The notes below the pieces were generated by a model. The model was not told where the DNA came from. It made no database searches and saw only the letters and a program-made list of their open reading frames with translations. DNA of 64,000 nt from CAWCTB01 sp963798275 (GTDB taxonomy: Bacteria; Acidobacteriota; Terriglobia; Terriglobales; Acidobacteriaceae): contig CAWCTB010000009.1 in NCBI GenBank assembly GCA_963798275.1, positions 1 to 64,000 of the forward strand. Direction: 5' to 3'. This document shows positions 43,834 to 51,800 of the stretch, piece after piece; the first letter of the stretch is position 1, and each line of letters starts with the position of its first letter. The position numbers were made by a program, and so were the translations under genes.

Positions 43834-44898
43834 TCAACTGGCGGCCCTGCGCGGAACGCCATCGGTGTTGCGATGCGAACTGATCTTGTGATACAGGGTT
43901 CTTTCGCGGGTGTGCAACATCTCGGCGATCTCGCGCCGGGTCTTGCCCTTGATCTGCAGTGCTTTCTCCAACAGCTCACTTTCAATGCGCCGCATCAGTT
44001 CGGGGAAGGGCACGCCTCGCTTCAGCATGACGAGCCACAACAAATTGGCAGCTTGCAGAACGTCATCCTCACGCGATGCATCGCCTGACGACGGCGTTTG
44101 CTGGTGCAGCCAATCGGCCCGCGAAAGGGAATTGCCATCCCCTTTGTTGAACAGCATCCGCTGCACGGCGTTCTCCAGCTCCCGCACATTGCCCTCGAAC
44201 GCGCAGCCCTGCAGGTACTGCACCAGCTCAGGCTCAAGCGAAGCGATGCCGTCATGCAGGTTAGCGTGCCGCCTGGCGAATTCCAGGATCAACGCGGCAA
44301 AGTCCTCGACGCGCTCGCGCAACGGCGGCAAGCGCAACTGAATGACATTCAGGCGGTGGTACAAATCGGATCGGAAAGTCCCCGCCTCCAGCATCGGCTC
44401 GAGTGGACGGTTGGCCGCGGCAATGACGCGTACGTCAACCCGAGTCTCCCGGTCCGAACCCAGAGGCCGGATGATTCCACGTTGCAAGGCATCCAGCAGT
44501 TTCGGCTGTAAGCGAAGCGGCAGATCGTTCACGTCGTCCAGAAAGAGGGTGCCCTTGTCGGCCGCCTGAAATAATCCGGCGCGGGCCGTGTCGGCGCCTG
44601 AGAACGATCCCTTGCGATGGCCGAATAGTTCGCTTTCCGCCAGGCTCTCGCTCACAGTGCTGCAATGAACGGTGACGAACCCGAACCGGCAGCGCTTCTG
44701 GTCCAGGCTGTGAATAGCGCGCGCGAGAACCTGCTTTCCGGTTCCGGTTTCGCCCTGCAGGAGCACCGTCGTGTCGCTTACCTGGGCCGCTTTGTAAGCG
44801 CACTGCAGCACGGGTGTCATGCGCGGACACGTGGTGACAAACCCCAGCCCGGAAAAGATCTCGCGAAGTTCTTCGGAATCTGGTATCTGTTGGGCCAA
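43834..44898 (-). CDS. Sigma-54-dependent activator lacking a sensor domain (PspF-like)
   Basis: A 354-residue protein. The AAA+ domain starts almost at once: LLQGETGTGKQVLARAIHSL (Walker A), ESELFGHRKGSFSGADTARA (the GAFTGA loop as GSFSGA), ADKGTLFLDDVNDLPLRLQP (Walker B), RVIAAANRPLEPMLEAGTFR and a Fis-type helix-turn-helix at the end (LQIKGKTRREIAEMLHTRER). No receiver or GAF domain precedes it, as in PspF and HrpR/S, so activity must be set by partners or expression. The start is TTG at 44898 behind GAGGGG, since an in-frame stop lies just upstream. It is the most upstream gene of the eCIS block and the natural candidate to drive the sigma-54-like promoters there. Confidence 0.88.
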   Translation of the reverse strand: MAQQIPDSEELREIFSGLGFVTTCPRMTPVLQCAYKAAQVSDTTVLLQGETGTGKQVLARAIHSLDQKRCRFGFVTVHCSTVSESLAESELFGHRKGSFSGADTARAGLFQAADKGTLFLDDVNDLPLRLQPKLLDALQRGIIRPLGSDRETRVDVRVIAAANRPLEPMLEAGTFRSDLYHRLNVIQLRLPPLRERVEDFAALILEFARRHANLHDGIASLEPELVQYLQGCAFEGNVRELENAVQRMLFNKGDGNSLSRADWLHQQTPSSGDASREDDVLQAANLLWLVMLKRGVPFPELMRRIESELLEKALQIKGKTRREIAEMLHTRERTLYHKISSHRNTDGVPRRAAS

Positions 44899-45192
44899 TG
44901 TCTTTCACCCCTCAGGCAGAATATTGTATGTACGCCTCGGCAAGAGCTCGGGACGCTACAGTGACAAGTGCGGTTAAGTTCAGATGCGCCGATGGCTCGC
45001 CCCTCGGGGCATCGCAACTGCAAGACGAAGGGGCCTATAGCGGGGACCACAATCCTGGTACGAACCCTGATTCAGTCTGCCGACTATGACGCCTAGAGTA
45101 TCGAATGTCAAGCGCACAAACGTGCTTTGGGACGAACGCCACTCATCCGGAATCGGCGCCAGAAATCTGGGGTCGCCACCAGCCCGAAGGCG
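44899..45192. other. Spacer between eCIS regulator and tRNA remnant
   Basis: About 290 bases without a supported gene. It presumably holds the promoter of the activator gene. Confidence 0.35.
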
Positions 45193-45269
45193 CAGGTTCA
45201 ACCGGCGGCATAGAATCCGCCGGGCTGTTAACCGCAGGGTTGCAGGTTCGAGTCCTACCTGAGGAGCCA
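45193..45269 (+). pseudogene. Degenerate tRNA-Asn (GTT), 3' half intact
   Basis: From the anticodon region onwards the sequence reads like tRNA-Asn: CTGTTAACC (GTT anticodon), AGGGTTGCAGGTTCGAGTCC (T-arm) and CTGAGGAGCCA (acceptor and CCA, ending at 45269). The 5' acceptor strand TCCTCAG is missing and the D-arm and anticodon stem are disturbed (extra bases in about 45201-45225, one T-stem mismatch), so it is unlikely to be functional. It sits at the upstream edge of the eCIS region, where a tRNA 3' end would be expected if an element had integrated. Confidence 0.6.
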
Positions 45270-45276
45270 ATCTTTT

Positions 45277-45792
45277 TCAGTAAGTTAGCAATCCTTCGCA
45301 GGGGAACTGCGCGGGAGAGGAAAAGGCGATGCTGCAGCATCGCCCCCGGGACCCGCTCTTCCATAGCACGGGCATAGTGCGGGCCCAGCTAAGTTGGCAG
45401 CGGCAAAGAGAGCTGCGACAAACCGACCGCGGCGCGCTAGTGTTGAGGGTAAAGTTCCAGCAACGCGAGGCTATGTCGGTGATCTCCGACTCGTGAAATG
45501 GGGCTTTGGCGGAGCCCGGTTGGCCGGTGATGTCGACCTCATGGCCCGTGTCGTTCCAGAGGTCGTGATCATTGCCGACAACCTTGTGTTCCTTTCCGTG
45601 GTGGTCAACCAGCATGTAATCGCCTTTCGTGCCGGTCAGACATCCCCGCAGGTCACTGCCGGTTGCAGCAGAGTGATTTGCCGAAGTCTGATTCGCAGCG
45701 GGCGCGGCAAAGTGCGATTGTGTGGCTGCCTGCGCGGCAGCCATGGTAGCGGCCAGTAACAATGCCGATAGAAGCAATACCACCTTCTTCAT
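45277..45792 (-). CDS. Small exported protein of unknown function (DUF5818-like)
   Basis: About 171 residues from ATG 45792, chosen because it begins a clear signal peptide, MKKVVLLLSALLLAATMAAA, behind AAGGAG at good spacing. The mature part has LRGCLTGTKGDYMLVDHHGK then EHKVVGNDHDLWNDTGHEVD and ITGQPGS, a pattern of small periplasmic OB-like proteins common in Acidobacteria (GCLTG...YMLxDHHGK...GHEVxITG). The last 45 residues (after ESEITDIASRC) are Cys/Trp-rich and unlike the family, so a frameshift may have replaced the true end. Function unknown. Confidence 0.65.
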   Translation of the reverse strand: MKKVVLLLSALLLAATMAAAQAATQSHFAAPAANQTSANHSAATGSDLRGCLTGTKGDYMLVDHHGKEHKVVGNDHDLWNDTGHEVDITGQPGSAKAPFHESEITDIASRCWNFTLNTSAPRSVCRSSLCRCQLSWARTMPVLWKSGSRGRCCSIAFSSPAQFPCEGLLTY

Positions 45793-46401
45793 TTTCGTGA
45801 CTCCTTGCCGGAGCCAGAATCTGGTGCCAGCCGAGCGAGAAGCTGGGCCGTGAGAAGCGGCTCCGTCATTCAAACTGTTAGAGGGGTCTGGAAATCGCGG
45901 AGTTTTCCGGGCGGCTCGTGAATCGTGGGAACTGAGCCAAGAAAATGTCAAGTTTTTGACAACGGGCGGCAACGACCAGGGGCGACGGAGTTCGTTCCCG
46001 GTGGCAGTGCAGCAAGCGGGGAGGAACAGGCGGTTGCGATAATCGTGCCCACGCGAAGAAACAGCAGATTTCCCTGGGGCTGAAGTTGCTCAGCCGGCAG
46101 AAAAAAGGAGCGGTGCGGCGCACCGTTCGGCAAGCGCGGGGGCAGGCTTTGTGGGAGTCGCGTCACAGGGAAACAAGGGAGAAACGGGTCACGCCTCACA
46201 TCGCGATGTGATGGGGGTCACTTCAAGTTGGGCATATTCCGGGCAACAATCGAACAAGCGTTCGGTAGTGCCCTGGGGTGTCAACCGTAGCGCCCAAATA
46301 CAGCACAGCGGCGATGGCGAACCGGATAGGAAAGAGCCGTTCAGGCCAGGCTTGAACGGGGCATCCGCACCGGGAGGGCCCGCCCAGAAGGAAGCTCAGC
46401 G
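45793..46401. other. Intergenic region before the kor operon
   Basis: About 600 bases between divergent genes. It contains TTGACA at about 45955 but no matching -10 box at the right spacing, and no reading frame with recognisable domains. The promoter for the kor operon should lie in its right half. Nothing else stands out. Confidence 0.4.
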
Positions 46402-46722
46402 ATGGCCAAAGGTTCGGTGCAGATCGTTGTGGAGCGATGTAAAGCCTGCGGATTCTGCGTAGAGTTCTGTCCCACCAAGGTACTGGCCCTGTCGTCGGCG
46501 TTCAACGCCAAGGGCTATCACCCGCCCTACATGGCGAATCCGGAGAAGTGCAGCGGCTGCGACCTGTGCGGCATGTACTGTCCCGATTTCGCCATCTTCG
46601 GTTACAAGGACCCGGGACTGAAGAGCGCGGCTCCGGCAAAGGAAGCGGCTACGGCAGCCAAGCCGCGCCGCGGCGGCGGAGAAGGAGGCGCAAGATGCAC
46701 GCTGATCCTGCCGGCGTCATGA
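46402..46722 (+). CDS. korD: 2-oxoacid:ferredoxin oxidoreductase, delta (ferredoxin-like) subunit
   Basis: A 106-residue protein with two 4Fe-4S motifs: CKACGFCVEFCP and CSGCDLCGMYCP. It passes electrons from the TPP enzyme to ferredoxin. The C-terminal 35 residues are Ala/Lys/Gly-rich and overlap the start of korA (46695) by 28 bases. The gene is first of four in the order delta-alpha-beta-gamma, the usual order of the 2-oxoglutarate- or isovalerate-type (KorDABC/Vor) complexes. Cytoplasmic. Confidence 0.9.
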   Translation: MAKGSVQIVVERCKACGFCVEFCPTKVLALSSAFNAKGYHPPYMANPEKCSGCDLCGMYCPDFAIFGYKDPGLKSAAPAKEAATAAKPRRGGGEGGARCTLILPAS

Positions 46723-47852
46723 CCGGCTCGCATTTTCTTGACGGCGACCACGCCTGCTGCGAAGGAGCCCTGGCAGCAGGGGCGCGGTTCTCCGCCGGAT
46801 ACCCGATTACGCCTTCGACCGAAGTGGTGGAGCGCTTCGCGGCGCGCGTGCCCACGGTCGGCGGAACCTTCATCCAGATGGAAGATGAGCTGGCCGCCTC
46901 GATCACGATACAGGGGGCGGTGTGGGGCGGAGCCAAGGCCTTCACGGTGACGTCGGGCCCGGGCTTCTCGCTGATGATGGAGCACATCGGCTATGCGGCG
47001 ATGACGGAAACGCCCTGCGTGTTCGTCGATGTACAGCGCGGCGGGCCGTCAACGGGACTGCCGACGCTGCCGGCGCAGGCCGACATGATGCAGGTGCGCT
47101 GGGGATCGCACGGCGACTACGAAGTGATCGCGCTGTGCCCCAACTCGCCGCAGGAATGTTTCGACTTGACGATCACGGCGTTCAACTATGCCGAGCAGTT
47201 TCGCTGTCCGGTATTCGTGATGATGGACGAAGTGGTGGGACACATGACGGAGAAGGTGGTGATTCCTCCCGCGGAGCAGATTGAAGTGACGCCGCGACGC
47301 TACACCACGATTCCTCCGGGCGAGTTCAAGGCATACGAGCCGCGGGAAGACCTGGTGCCCGACATGCCGCGCATGGGCGAAGGCTACAACATGCACGTCA
47401 CCGGCCTGACGCATGACGAGCGTGGCTATCCCAACATGACGCCCAGCGTGCAAGACACGCTGGTGCGGCGTCTGCAGGACAAAATCATCAAGAACGCGGA
47501 CAAGATCATCCTGTTCGAAGAAGAGGAGACCGACGGCGCCGACGTGGTGGTGGTCTCCTACGGGATCACGTCGCGGGTGGCGCAGCGGGCGATGGAAATG
47601 GCGCGCGAGAAGGGCGTGAAGGTCGGCAAGTTCCGGCTGATCACGGCGTGGCCGTTCCCGGAGAAGAAGATCAAAGAGATCGCGTCCAAGACCAAAGCGA
47701 TCGTGGTGGCAGAACTCAACCTGGGCCAGATGGTGCGCGAAGTGGAGCGTGCGGTGGCTGGGAAAGTGCCCGTCCGTTTCGTGGGACACGCTGGCGGCAG
47801 CGTACACAAGCCTGAACAAATCCTGAAGGCCATCCTGGAGGTGGCGCAATGA
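46695..47852 (+). CDS. korA: 2-oxoacid:ferredoxin oxidoreductase, alpha subunit
   Basis: 385 residues from ATG 46695, behind GGAGG at good spacing. Upstream reading is a shadow. It includes SAGYPITPSTEVVERFAAR, AFTVTSGPGFSLMMEHIGYA, VDVQRGGPSTGLPTLPAQAD and MMDEVVGHMTEKVVIP, all characteristic of the alpha subunit of KorAB-type enzymes, which oxidise 2-oxoglutarate (or another 2-oxoacid) with CoA to the acyl-CoA, CO2 and reduced ferredoxin, and can run in reverse. ATG 46719 (overlapping the korD stop) is an alternative start. It ends with ATGA shared with korB. Substrate specificity cannot be read from motifs here. Confidence 0.92.
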   Translation: MHADPAGVMTGSHFLDGDHACCEGALAAGARFSAGYPITPSTEVVERFAARVPTVGGTFIQMEDELAASITIQGAVWGGAKAFTVTSGPGFSLMMEHIGYAAMTETPCVFVDVQRGGPSTGLPTLPAQADMMQVRWGSHGDYEVIALCPNSPQECFDLTITAFNYAEQFRCPVFVMMDEVVGHMTEKVVIPPAEQIEVTPRRYTTIPPGEFKAYEPREDLVPDMPRMGEGYNMHVTGLTHDERGYPNMTPSVQDTLVRRLQDKIIKNADKIILFEEEETDGADVVVVSYGITSRVAQRAMEMAREKGVKVGKFRLITAWPFPEKKIKEIASKTKAIVVAELNLGQMVREVERAVAGKVPVRFVGHAGGSVHKPEQILKAILEVAQ

Positions 47853-48721
47853 CGACCGTCCCGGTTCATACCAACCCCACAGATCCTTTCCTGCGCATGG
47901 ATCGCATACCGCATATCTGGTGTCCGGGATGCGGCATCGGCACCAGCGTCAACTGCTTCAGCCGCGCGCTGATCGATTCGAAGGTCGAGCTGAAGAATGT
48001 GGCCATCGTTTCCGGCATCGGGTGCACCGGGCGGGTTGCCGGCTACATGAACCAGGATTCGTTCCACACCACGCACGGGCGGGCGATTCCTTTTGCTACT
48101 GGCTTGAAGCTGGCGAATCCCAAGCTGAACGTGGTGGTGTACTCGGGCGACGGCGACCTGTTCGCCATCGGGGGCAACCACCTGATTCAGGCGGCGCGGC
48201 GCAACGTGGACCTGAAGGTGGTCTGCATCAACAACCTGATTTACGCCATGACGGGCGGGCAGACGGCACCGACCACGCCGGGCTCGGTGATCACGTCTAC
48301 GAATCCGTATGGCACGTACGATCCGTCGTTCAACCTGCCGTACCTGGTGGAGGCGGCGGGCGCGGTGTATGTGGCGCGCTGGACGACCTTCCACGTGAAG
48401 CAACTGGCGCGGGCCATGCAGGAGATGTTCAGCAAGCGCGGCTTCTGCTTCATCGAGGTGCTTTCGCCGTGTCCCACGCTGTATCAGCGGCGCAACAAGA
48501 TGGGCGATGGGCTGGACACGATGATCTATTACAAGGAATTCAGCAAGGTGCGCAACGGCGCGCCGACAGCCGAAGTGGGACTAAGCAAGGCGGGCGAGAT
48601 CATTGTGGGCAAATTCGTGGATCGCGAGCGCAGCGACTATCGCGACCTGATGCACGACCGCATGGTGGAGAGCCTGGGCGATCGCTACGTGGAACGGGAG
48701 GCATGCGAATGCGAAATCTAA
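47849..48721 (+). CDS. korB: 2-oxoacid:ferredoxin oxidoreductase, beta (TPP-binding) subunit
   Basis: A 290-residue protein. The TPP site reads VVVYSGDGDLFAIGGNHLIQ with INNLIYAMTGGQTAPTTPG. HIWCPGCGIGTS and VSGIGCTGRVAGYMN near the start are typical of KorB. It starts within korA's stop (ATGA) and its end overlaps korC. It has the cofactor and active centre of the complex. The C-terminus YVEREACECEI is normal in length. Confidence 0.93.
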   Translation: MTTVPVHTNPTDPFLRMDRIPHIWCPGCGIGTSVNCFSRALIDSKVELKNVAIVSGIGCTGRVAGYMNQDSFHTTHGRAIPFATGLKLANPKLNVVVYSGDGDLFAIGGNHLIQAARRNVDLKVVCINNLIYAMTGGQTAPTTPGSVITSTNPYGTYDPSFNLPYLVEAAGAVYVARWTTFHVKQLARAMQEMFSKRGFCFIEVLSPCPTLYQRRNKMGDGLDTMIYYKEFSKVRNGAPTAEVGLSKAGEIIVGKFVDRERSDYRDLMHDRMVESLGDRYVEREACECEI

Positions 48722-49311
48722 GCGAAATCCGTATCGCAGGATTCGGCGGGCAGGGCGTGATCCTGTCGGCCATCGTGATCGGCAAGGCCGGCTGCATTTA
48801 CGAGCAGGGCTATTCGACCATGACGCAGGCCTTCGGCCCGGAGGCGCGCGGGGGAGCGTGCAGTGCGCAGGTCATCCTGTCGAACGAGCCGATCCTGTAT
48901 CCGTATGTGACCCGGCCGGACATCCTGATTGTGATGTCGCAAGAGGCGTACACGCTGTTCACGCCGCAGCTTAAGGAGAACGGCCTGCTCATTATCGAGC
49001 GCGACATGGTGCACATCGATGCGCTGCCGCCGGGAGTGCGGGTGTACAGCGTTCCGGCAACGCGGCTGGCCGAGGAGCTGGGCAAGCGCATGGTGCTGAA
49101 TATCGTAATGGTAGGCTTCTTCGGAGCGGTAACGGGATTACTGAATCCGGAGTCGCTGCGCAAGGCCATTGCGGATTCGGTGCCGCCGGCGTTCGTCGAC
49201 TTGAACCTCAAGGCGTTCGATAAGGGGTTCGAGTATGGGACGAAGGCGCTTCGCGGCGAGATCGAGCAGGAAGAACCGGCGACGGAAGGAATCGTGCTGG
49301 AAGCGCAGTAG
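48709..49311 (+). CDS. korC: 2-oxoacid:ferredoxin oxidoreductase, gamma subunit
   Basis: 200 residues from ATG 48709, preceded by GGGAGG at 48696-48701; the ATG at 48703 is too close to that site. Typical motifs are IRIAGFGGQGVILSAIVIGK, TQAFGPEARGGACSAQVILS and ILIVMSQEAYTLF. The gamma subunit completes the KorDABC complex and binds CoA-related groups. A strong hairpin terminator follows at 49329. Confidence 0.92.
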   Translation: MRNLSEIRIAGFGGQGVILSAIVIGKAGCIYEQGYSTMTQAFGPEARGGACSAQVILSNEPILYPYVTRPDILIVMSQEAYTLFTPQLKENGLLIIERDMVHIDALPPGVRVYSVPATRLAEELGKRMVLNIVMVGFFGAVTGLLNPESLRKAIADSVPPAFVDLNLKAFDKGFEYGTKALRGEIEQEEPATEGIVLEAQ

Positions 49312-49328
49312 GTCTTGCGGAATATCGC

Positions 49329-49360
49329 AAAAGCCGGCCTCGCGGGGCCGGCTTTTCTGT
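49329..49360 (+). terminator. Terminator after the kor operon
   Basis: AAAAGCCGGCC, a short loop, then GGCCGGCTTTT is a near-perfect stem with flanking A and T runs, 17 bases after the korC stop. Because it is flanked by A's and T's it can work in both directions and would also end transcription of tatA coming from the right. Confidence 0.85.
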
Positions 49361-49405
49361 GGTGCGAAGTGCAGGAGGGTAGCGACGTAACCCGGGGGAG
49401 GGCTG

Positions 49406-49591
49406 CTACTTTCCCTGCTCGGCTTCGGACTTCACGGGCGCCGGCTCGGGATCGCGCAGCGACTGCCGAAAGCTGCGGATGCCTTCGCCGAGTCCCTTGC
49501 CCAGGTCGCCGATTTTCTTCGGACCAAAGATCAAGAGCGCGATGCCCAGAATCACCAGCAGTTCGGGCATGCCAAGTTCGCCGCCAAACAT
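49406..49591 (-). CDS. tatA: Sec-independent protein translocase TatA/TatE-type subunit
   Basis: A 61-residue protein: a short periplasmic start, one membrane helix (PELLVILGIALLIFGPKK), the hinge FGPKK, then the amphipathic helix IGDLGKGLGEGIRSFRQSL and an acidic tail. This is the canonical TatA shape, forming the protein-conducting part for folded proteins. The gene stands alone, with no tatBC nearby, facing the kor operon. Length is at the short end of the normal range. Confidence 0.9.
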   Translation of the reverse strand: MFGGELGMPELLVILGIALLIFGPKKIGDLGKGLGEGIRSFRQSLRDPEPAPVKSEAEQGK

Positions 49592-49884
49592 TGAATCCTC
49601 CTACGGCACACCATAACAACCCGAAAATCACGGCGAAGTTGTGGGAGGACCGGAATGTTTGCTGCCTTGATACCGACCCACTTGACCGCTGTTATTTCCA
49701 CAGAACTCTCGCACCACAGAACTCTCGCTTGTCAGGCGGAACGAATCCGGCCATAATTGATCGTGCACCCCTACAGGCTCCACCCTGATCGCGCTGCCGC
49801 AACGGCGCATCAGGCTCCCCGAAGAAATCCGGGGAACGCGAGCCCCTTCCAGCGGCTGCACCATTCCAAATCAAAGAGGGACGA
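49592..49884. other. Divergent intergenic region tatA/pyrG
   Basis: About 290 bases that must hold the promoters of both flanking genes. I see no clear -35/-10 pair and no riboswitch-like or attenuator structure by eye. Confidence 0.35.
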
Positions 49885-51555
49885 ATGTCAGCAAAGTACA
49901 TCTTTGTGACCGGTGGCGTTGTGTCTTCGCTCGGCAAAGGATTGGCCGCGGCCTCCATCGGCTGCCTCATGGAAAGCCGGGGCCTCAAGGTGACTCTGCT
50001 GAAGTTCGACCCTTACCTCAACGTCGATCCCGGTACCATGTCGCCCTTCCAGCACGGCGAGGTCTTCGTGACCGACGACGGCGCCGAAACCGATCTCGAC
50101 CTGGGCCACTACGAGCGCTTCACCCACGCCCGGCTCAGCCGCGACAATAACTGGACCACCGGCCGCATCTACGAAACCATCATCGCCAAGGAGCGCCGCG
50201 GCGACTATCTCGGCAAGACCGTGCAGGTCATTCCCCACGTCACCAACGAAATCAAGAGCGCCATGAAGAAGGTCGCCCAGGATGTCGACCTGGCCATCAT
50301 CGAAATCGGCGGCACCGTGGGCGACATCGAATCGCTCCCCTTCATCGAGGCCATCCGCCAGATGCGCCAGGAACTGGGCCGCGAGAACACCTTGTTTGTG
50401 CACGTCACTCTGGTTCCCTACATCGCGGCCGCCGGCGAGCTCAAAACCAAGCCCACCCAGCACTCGGTCAAAGAACTGCTCAGCATCGGCATCCAGCCCG
50501 ACATTCTCCTCTGCCGCACCGATCGCTTTCTCTCCCACGAGCTCAAGTCCAAGATTGCCCTCTTTTGCAACGTCGAAAACGAAGCCGTCATCACCGCCAA
50601 AGACGTGGCTTCCATCTACGAAGTGCCCCTGGTCTTCGCCCACGAGGGTGTGGACAAGCTGGCCTTACGCTACCTGCGCATCGAGGCCAAAGAACCTGAC
50701 CTCTCCCGCTGGGAAGAGCTGGTCCACCGCGTCTACAACCCCAAAGATGAAGTCACCATCGGCATTGTCGGCAAGTACGTTGAGTACGAGGACTCGTATA
50801 AATCGCTCAAAGAGGCGCTGGTGCACGGAGCCTTGGCCTACAACCTCAAGCTCAATGTCGACTGGATCGAAGCCGAGGGACTGGAATCGAAAGACCAGAG
50901 TGTGCAGGCGCAACTGGAAAGCGTCGATGGAATTCTGGTCCCCGGCGGCTTCGGCAAGCGCGGCATCGAAGGCATGCTGAAGGGCATCCAGTACGCCCGC
51001 GAGAACCTGGTCCCCTACTTCGGCATCTGCCTGGGAATGCAGACCGCCTGCATCGAGTTTGCCCGCAACGTTTGCGGGCTCGAGCAGGCCAACTCCAGCG
51101 AGTTCGATCCCGCCACGCCCCACCGCGTCATCTACAAGCTGCGCGAGTTGCGCGGTGTCGAAGAGCTCGGCGGCACCATGCGCTTAGGTGCCTGGACCTG
51201 CCGGCTCGAGCCCGGAACGCTGGCTCATCGCGCCTACGGACAAAACGAGATCAGCGAACGCCATCGCCACCGCTACGAATTCAATCGCGAATACGAGGGC
51301 ACGCTGACCGCCGCCGGCCTGCGCATCAGCGGTGCAACCCCGGACCAGACCTACGTCGAGATCGTGGAGATTCCCGGCCATCCCTTTTTCCTGGGCTGCC
51401 AGTTCCACCCCGAATTCAAGTCCAAGCCCCTGGAGCCCCACCCTCTGTTCTCGGCCTTCATCAAAGCCGCCTACGACAACCGCACCGGGCGCCGCCAGAA
51501 ACGCGAGGAGTTCGCTGTCGAGTTGTTTCACCGCCCGGAGAAAGTGAAGAGCTAG
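49885..51555 (+). CDS. pyrG: CTP synthase
   Basis: A 556-residue protein, normal length. The synthase domain (1-270) begins KYIFVTGGVVSSLGKGLAAA, with the P-loop-like SSLGKG, and includes VDPGTMSPFQHGEVFVTDDG and AIIEIGGTVGDIESLPFIEA. The glutaminase domain holds PGGFGKRGIEGM, the nucleophile Cys in YFGICLGMQTACIEFARN and the His-Glu in GCQFHPEFKSKP. It makes CTP from UTP, glutamine and ATP, and so also supplies CTP for the CDP-dependent lipid enzymes. The start ATG follows AGAGGGACG. Intact. Confidence 0.97.
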   Translation: MSAKYIFVTGGVVSSLGKGLAAASIGCLMESRGLKVTLLKFDPYLNVDPGTMSPFQHGEVFVTDDGAETDLDLGHYERFTHARLSRDNNWTTGRIYETIIAKERRGDYLGKTVQVIPHVTNEIKSAMKKVAQDVDLAIIEIGGTVGDIESLPFIEAIRQMRQELGRENTLFVHVTLVPYIAAAGELKTKPTQHSVKELLSIGIQPDILLCRTDRFLSHELKSKIALFCNVENEAVITAKDVASIYEVPLVFAHEGVDKLALRYLRIEAKEPDLSRWEELVHRVYNPKDEVTIGIVGKYVEYEDSYKSLKEALVHGALAYNLKLNVDWIEAEGLESKDQSVQAQLESVDGILVPGGFGKRGIEGMLKGIQYARENLVPYFGICLGMQTACIEFARNVCGLEQANSSEFDPATPHRVIYKLRELRGVEELGGTMRLGAWTCRLEPGTLAHRAYGQNEISERHRHRYEFNREYEGTLTAAGLRISGATPDQTYVEIVEIPGHPFFLGCQFHPEFKSKPLEPHPLFSAFIKAAYDNRTGRRQKREEFAVELFHRPEKVKS

Positions 51556-51584
51556 GACCGGGCCTGCGGGGGAAAAGAGCATGG

Positions 51585-51604
51585 CCCAGCGCTTCACTGC
51601 TGGG
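51585..51604. repeat. Dispersed hairpin repeat (copy 1)
   Basis: CCCAGC, a loop, then GCTGGG. The wider sequence GCCCAGCGCTTCACTGCTGG resembles two copies at 63762 and 63923. It sits between pyrG and the first PEP-CTERM gene and could act as a weak terminator. Confidence 0.45.
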
Positions 51605-51800
51605 TAAAGTTGGAAAAAGGCCCGCTTCTGGAACTTAAGTTTTAACAATATCTGCACCTAAGTGCCATTGCGTTGCGGCTCCTGGCACTGTAGGGTGATT
51701 ACCCTGTACCCGGAGTAACATTCGGAAACCTCTCCCAGGAAATCAAAGACGTCAGGGTGTCGCTGCCCTGGCGGTAGGCCCTATATCGGAGGACGAGCAC
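51605..51800 (+). other. Leader region of the first PEP-CTERM gene
   Basis: About 200 bases with no gene. TGGAAAAAGGCCCGCT at 51611 fits -24/-12 spacing only loosely, and no palindrome or IHF site like those of the two following genes is found. The ribosome-binding sequence CGGAGGA precedes ATG 51801. Confidence 0.35.

Noticed and set aside
14281..44898. Prophage or type VI secretion system
   Set aside because: There are no capsid, terminase, portal or lysis genes and no TssJLM membrane complex; DUF4157, DUF4255 and the AAA+ ATPase point to eCIS.
45143..45364. Minus-strand small protein containing GRTRTCNPAVNS
   Set aside because: This is the well-known spurious translation of a tRNA gene's antisense strand.
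47920..48708. Long plus-strand reading frame overlapping korB and joined to korC
   Set aside because: The part before 48709 is a shadow of korB; only the part from 48709 has korC motifs and a ribosome-binding site.
51611..51626. Sigma-54 promoter for the first PEP-CTERM gene
   Set aside because: Only GG and GC match, the -12 element lacks TT, and neither palindrome nor IHF site is present, unlike genes 2 and 3.
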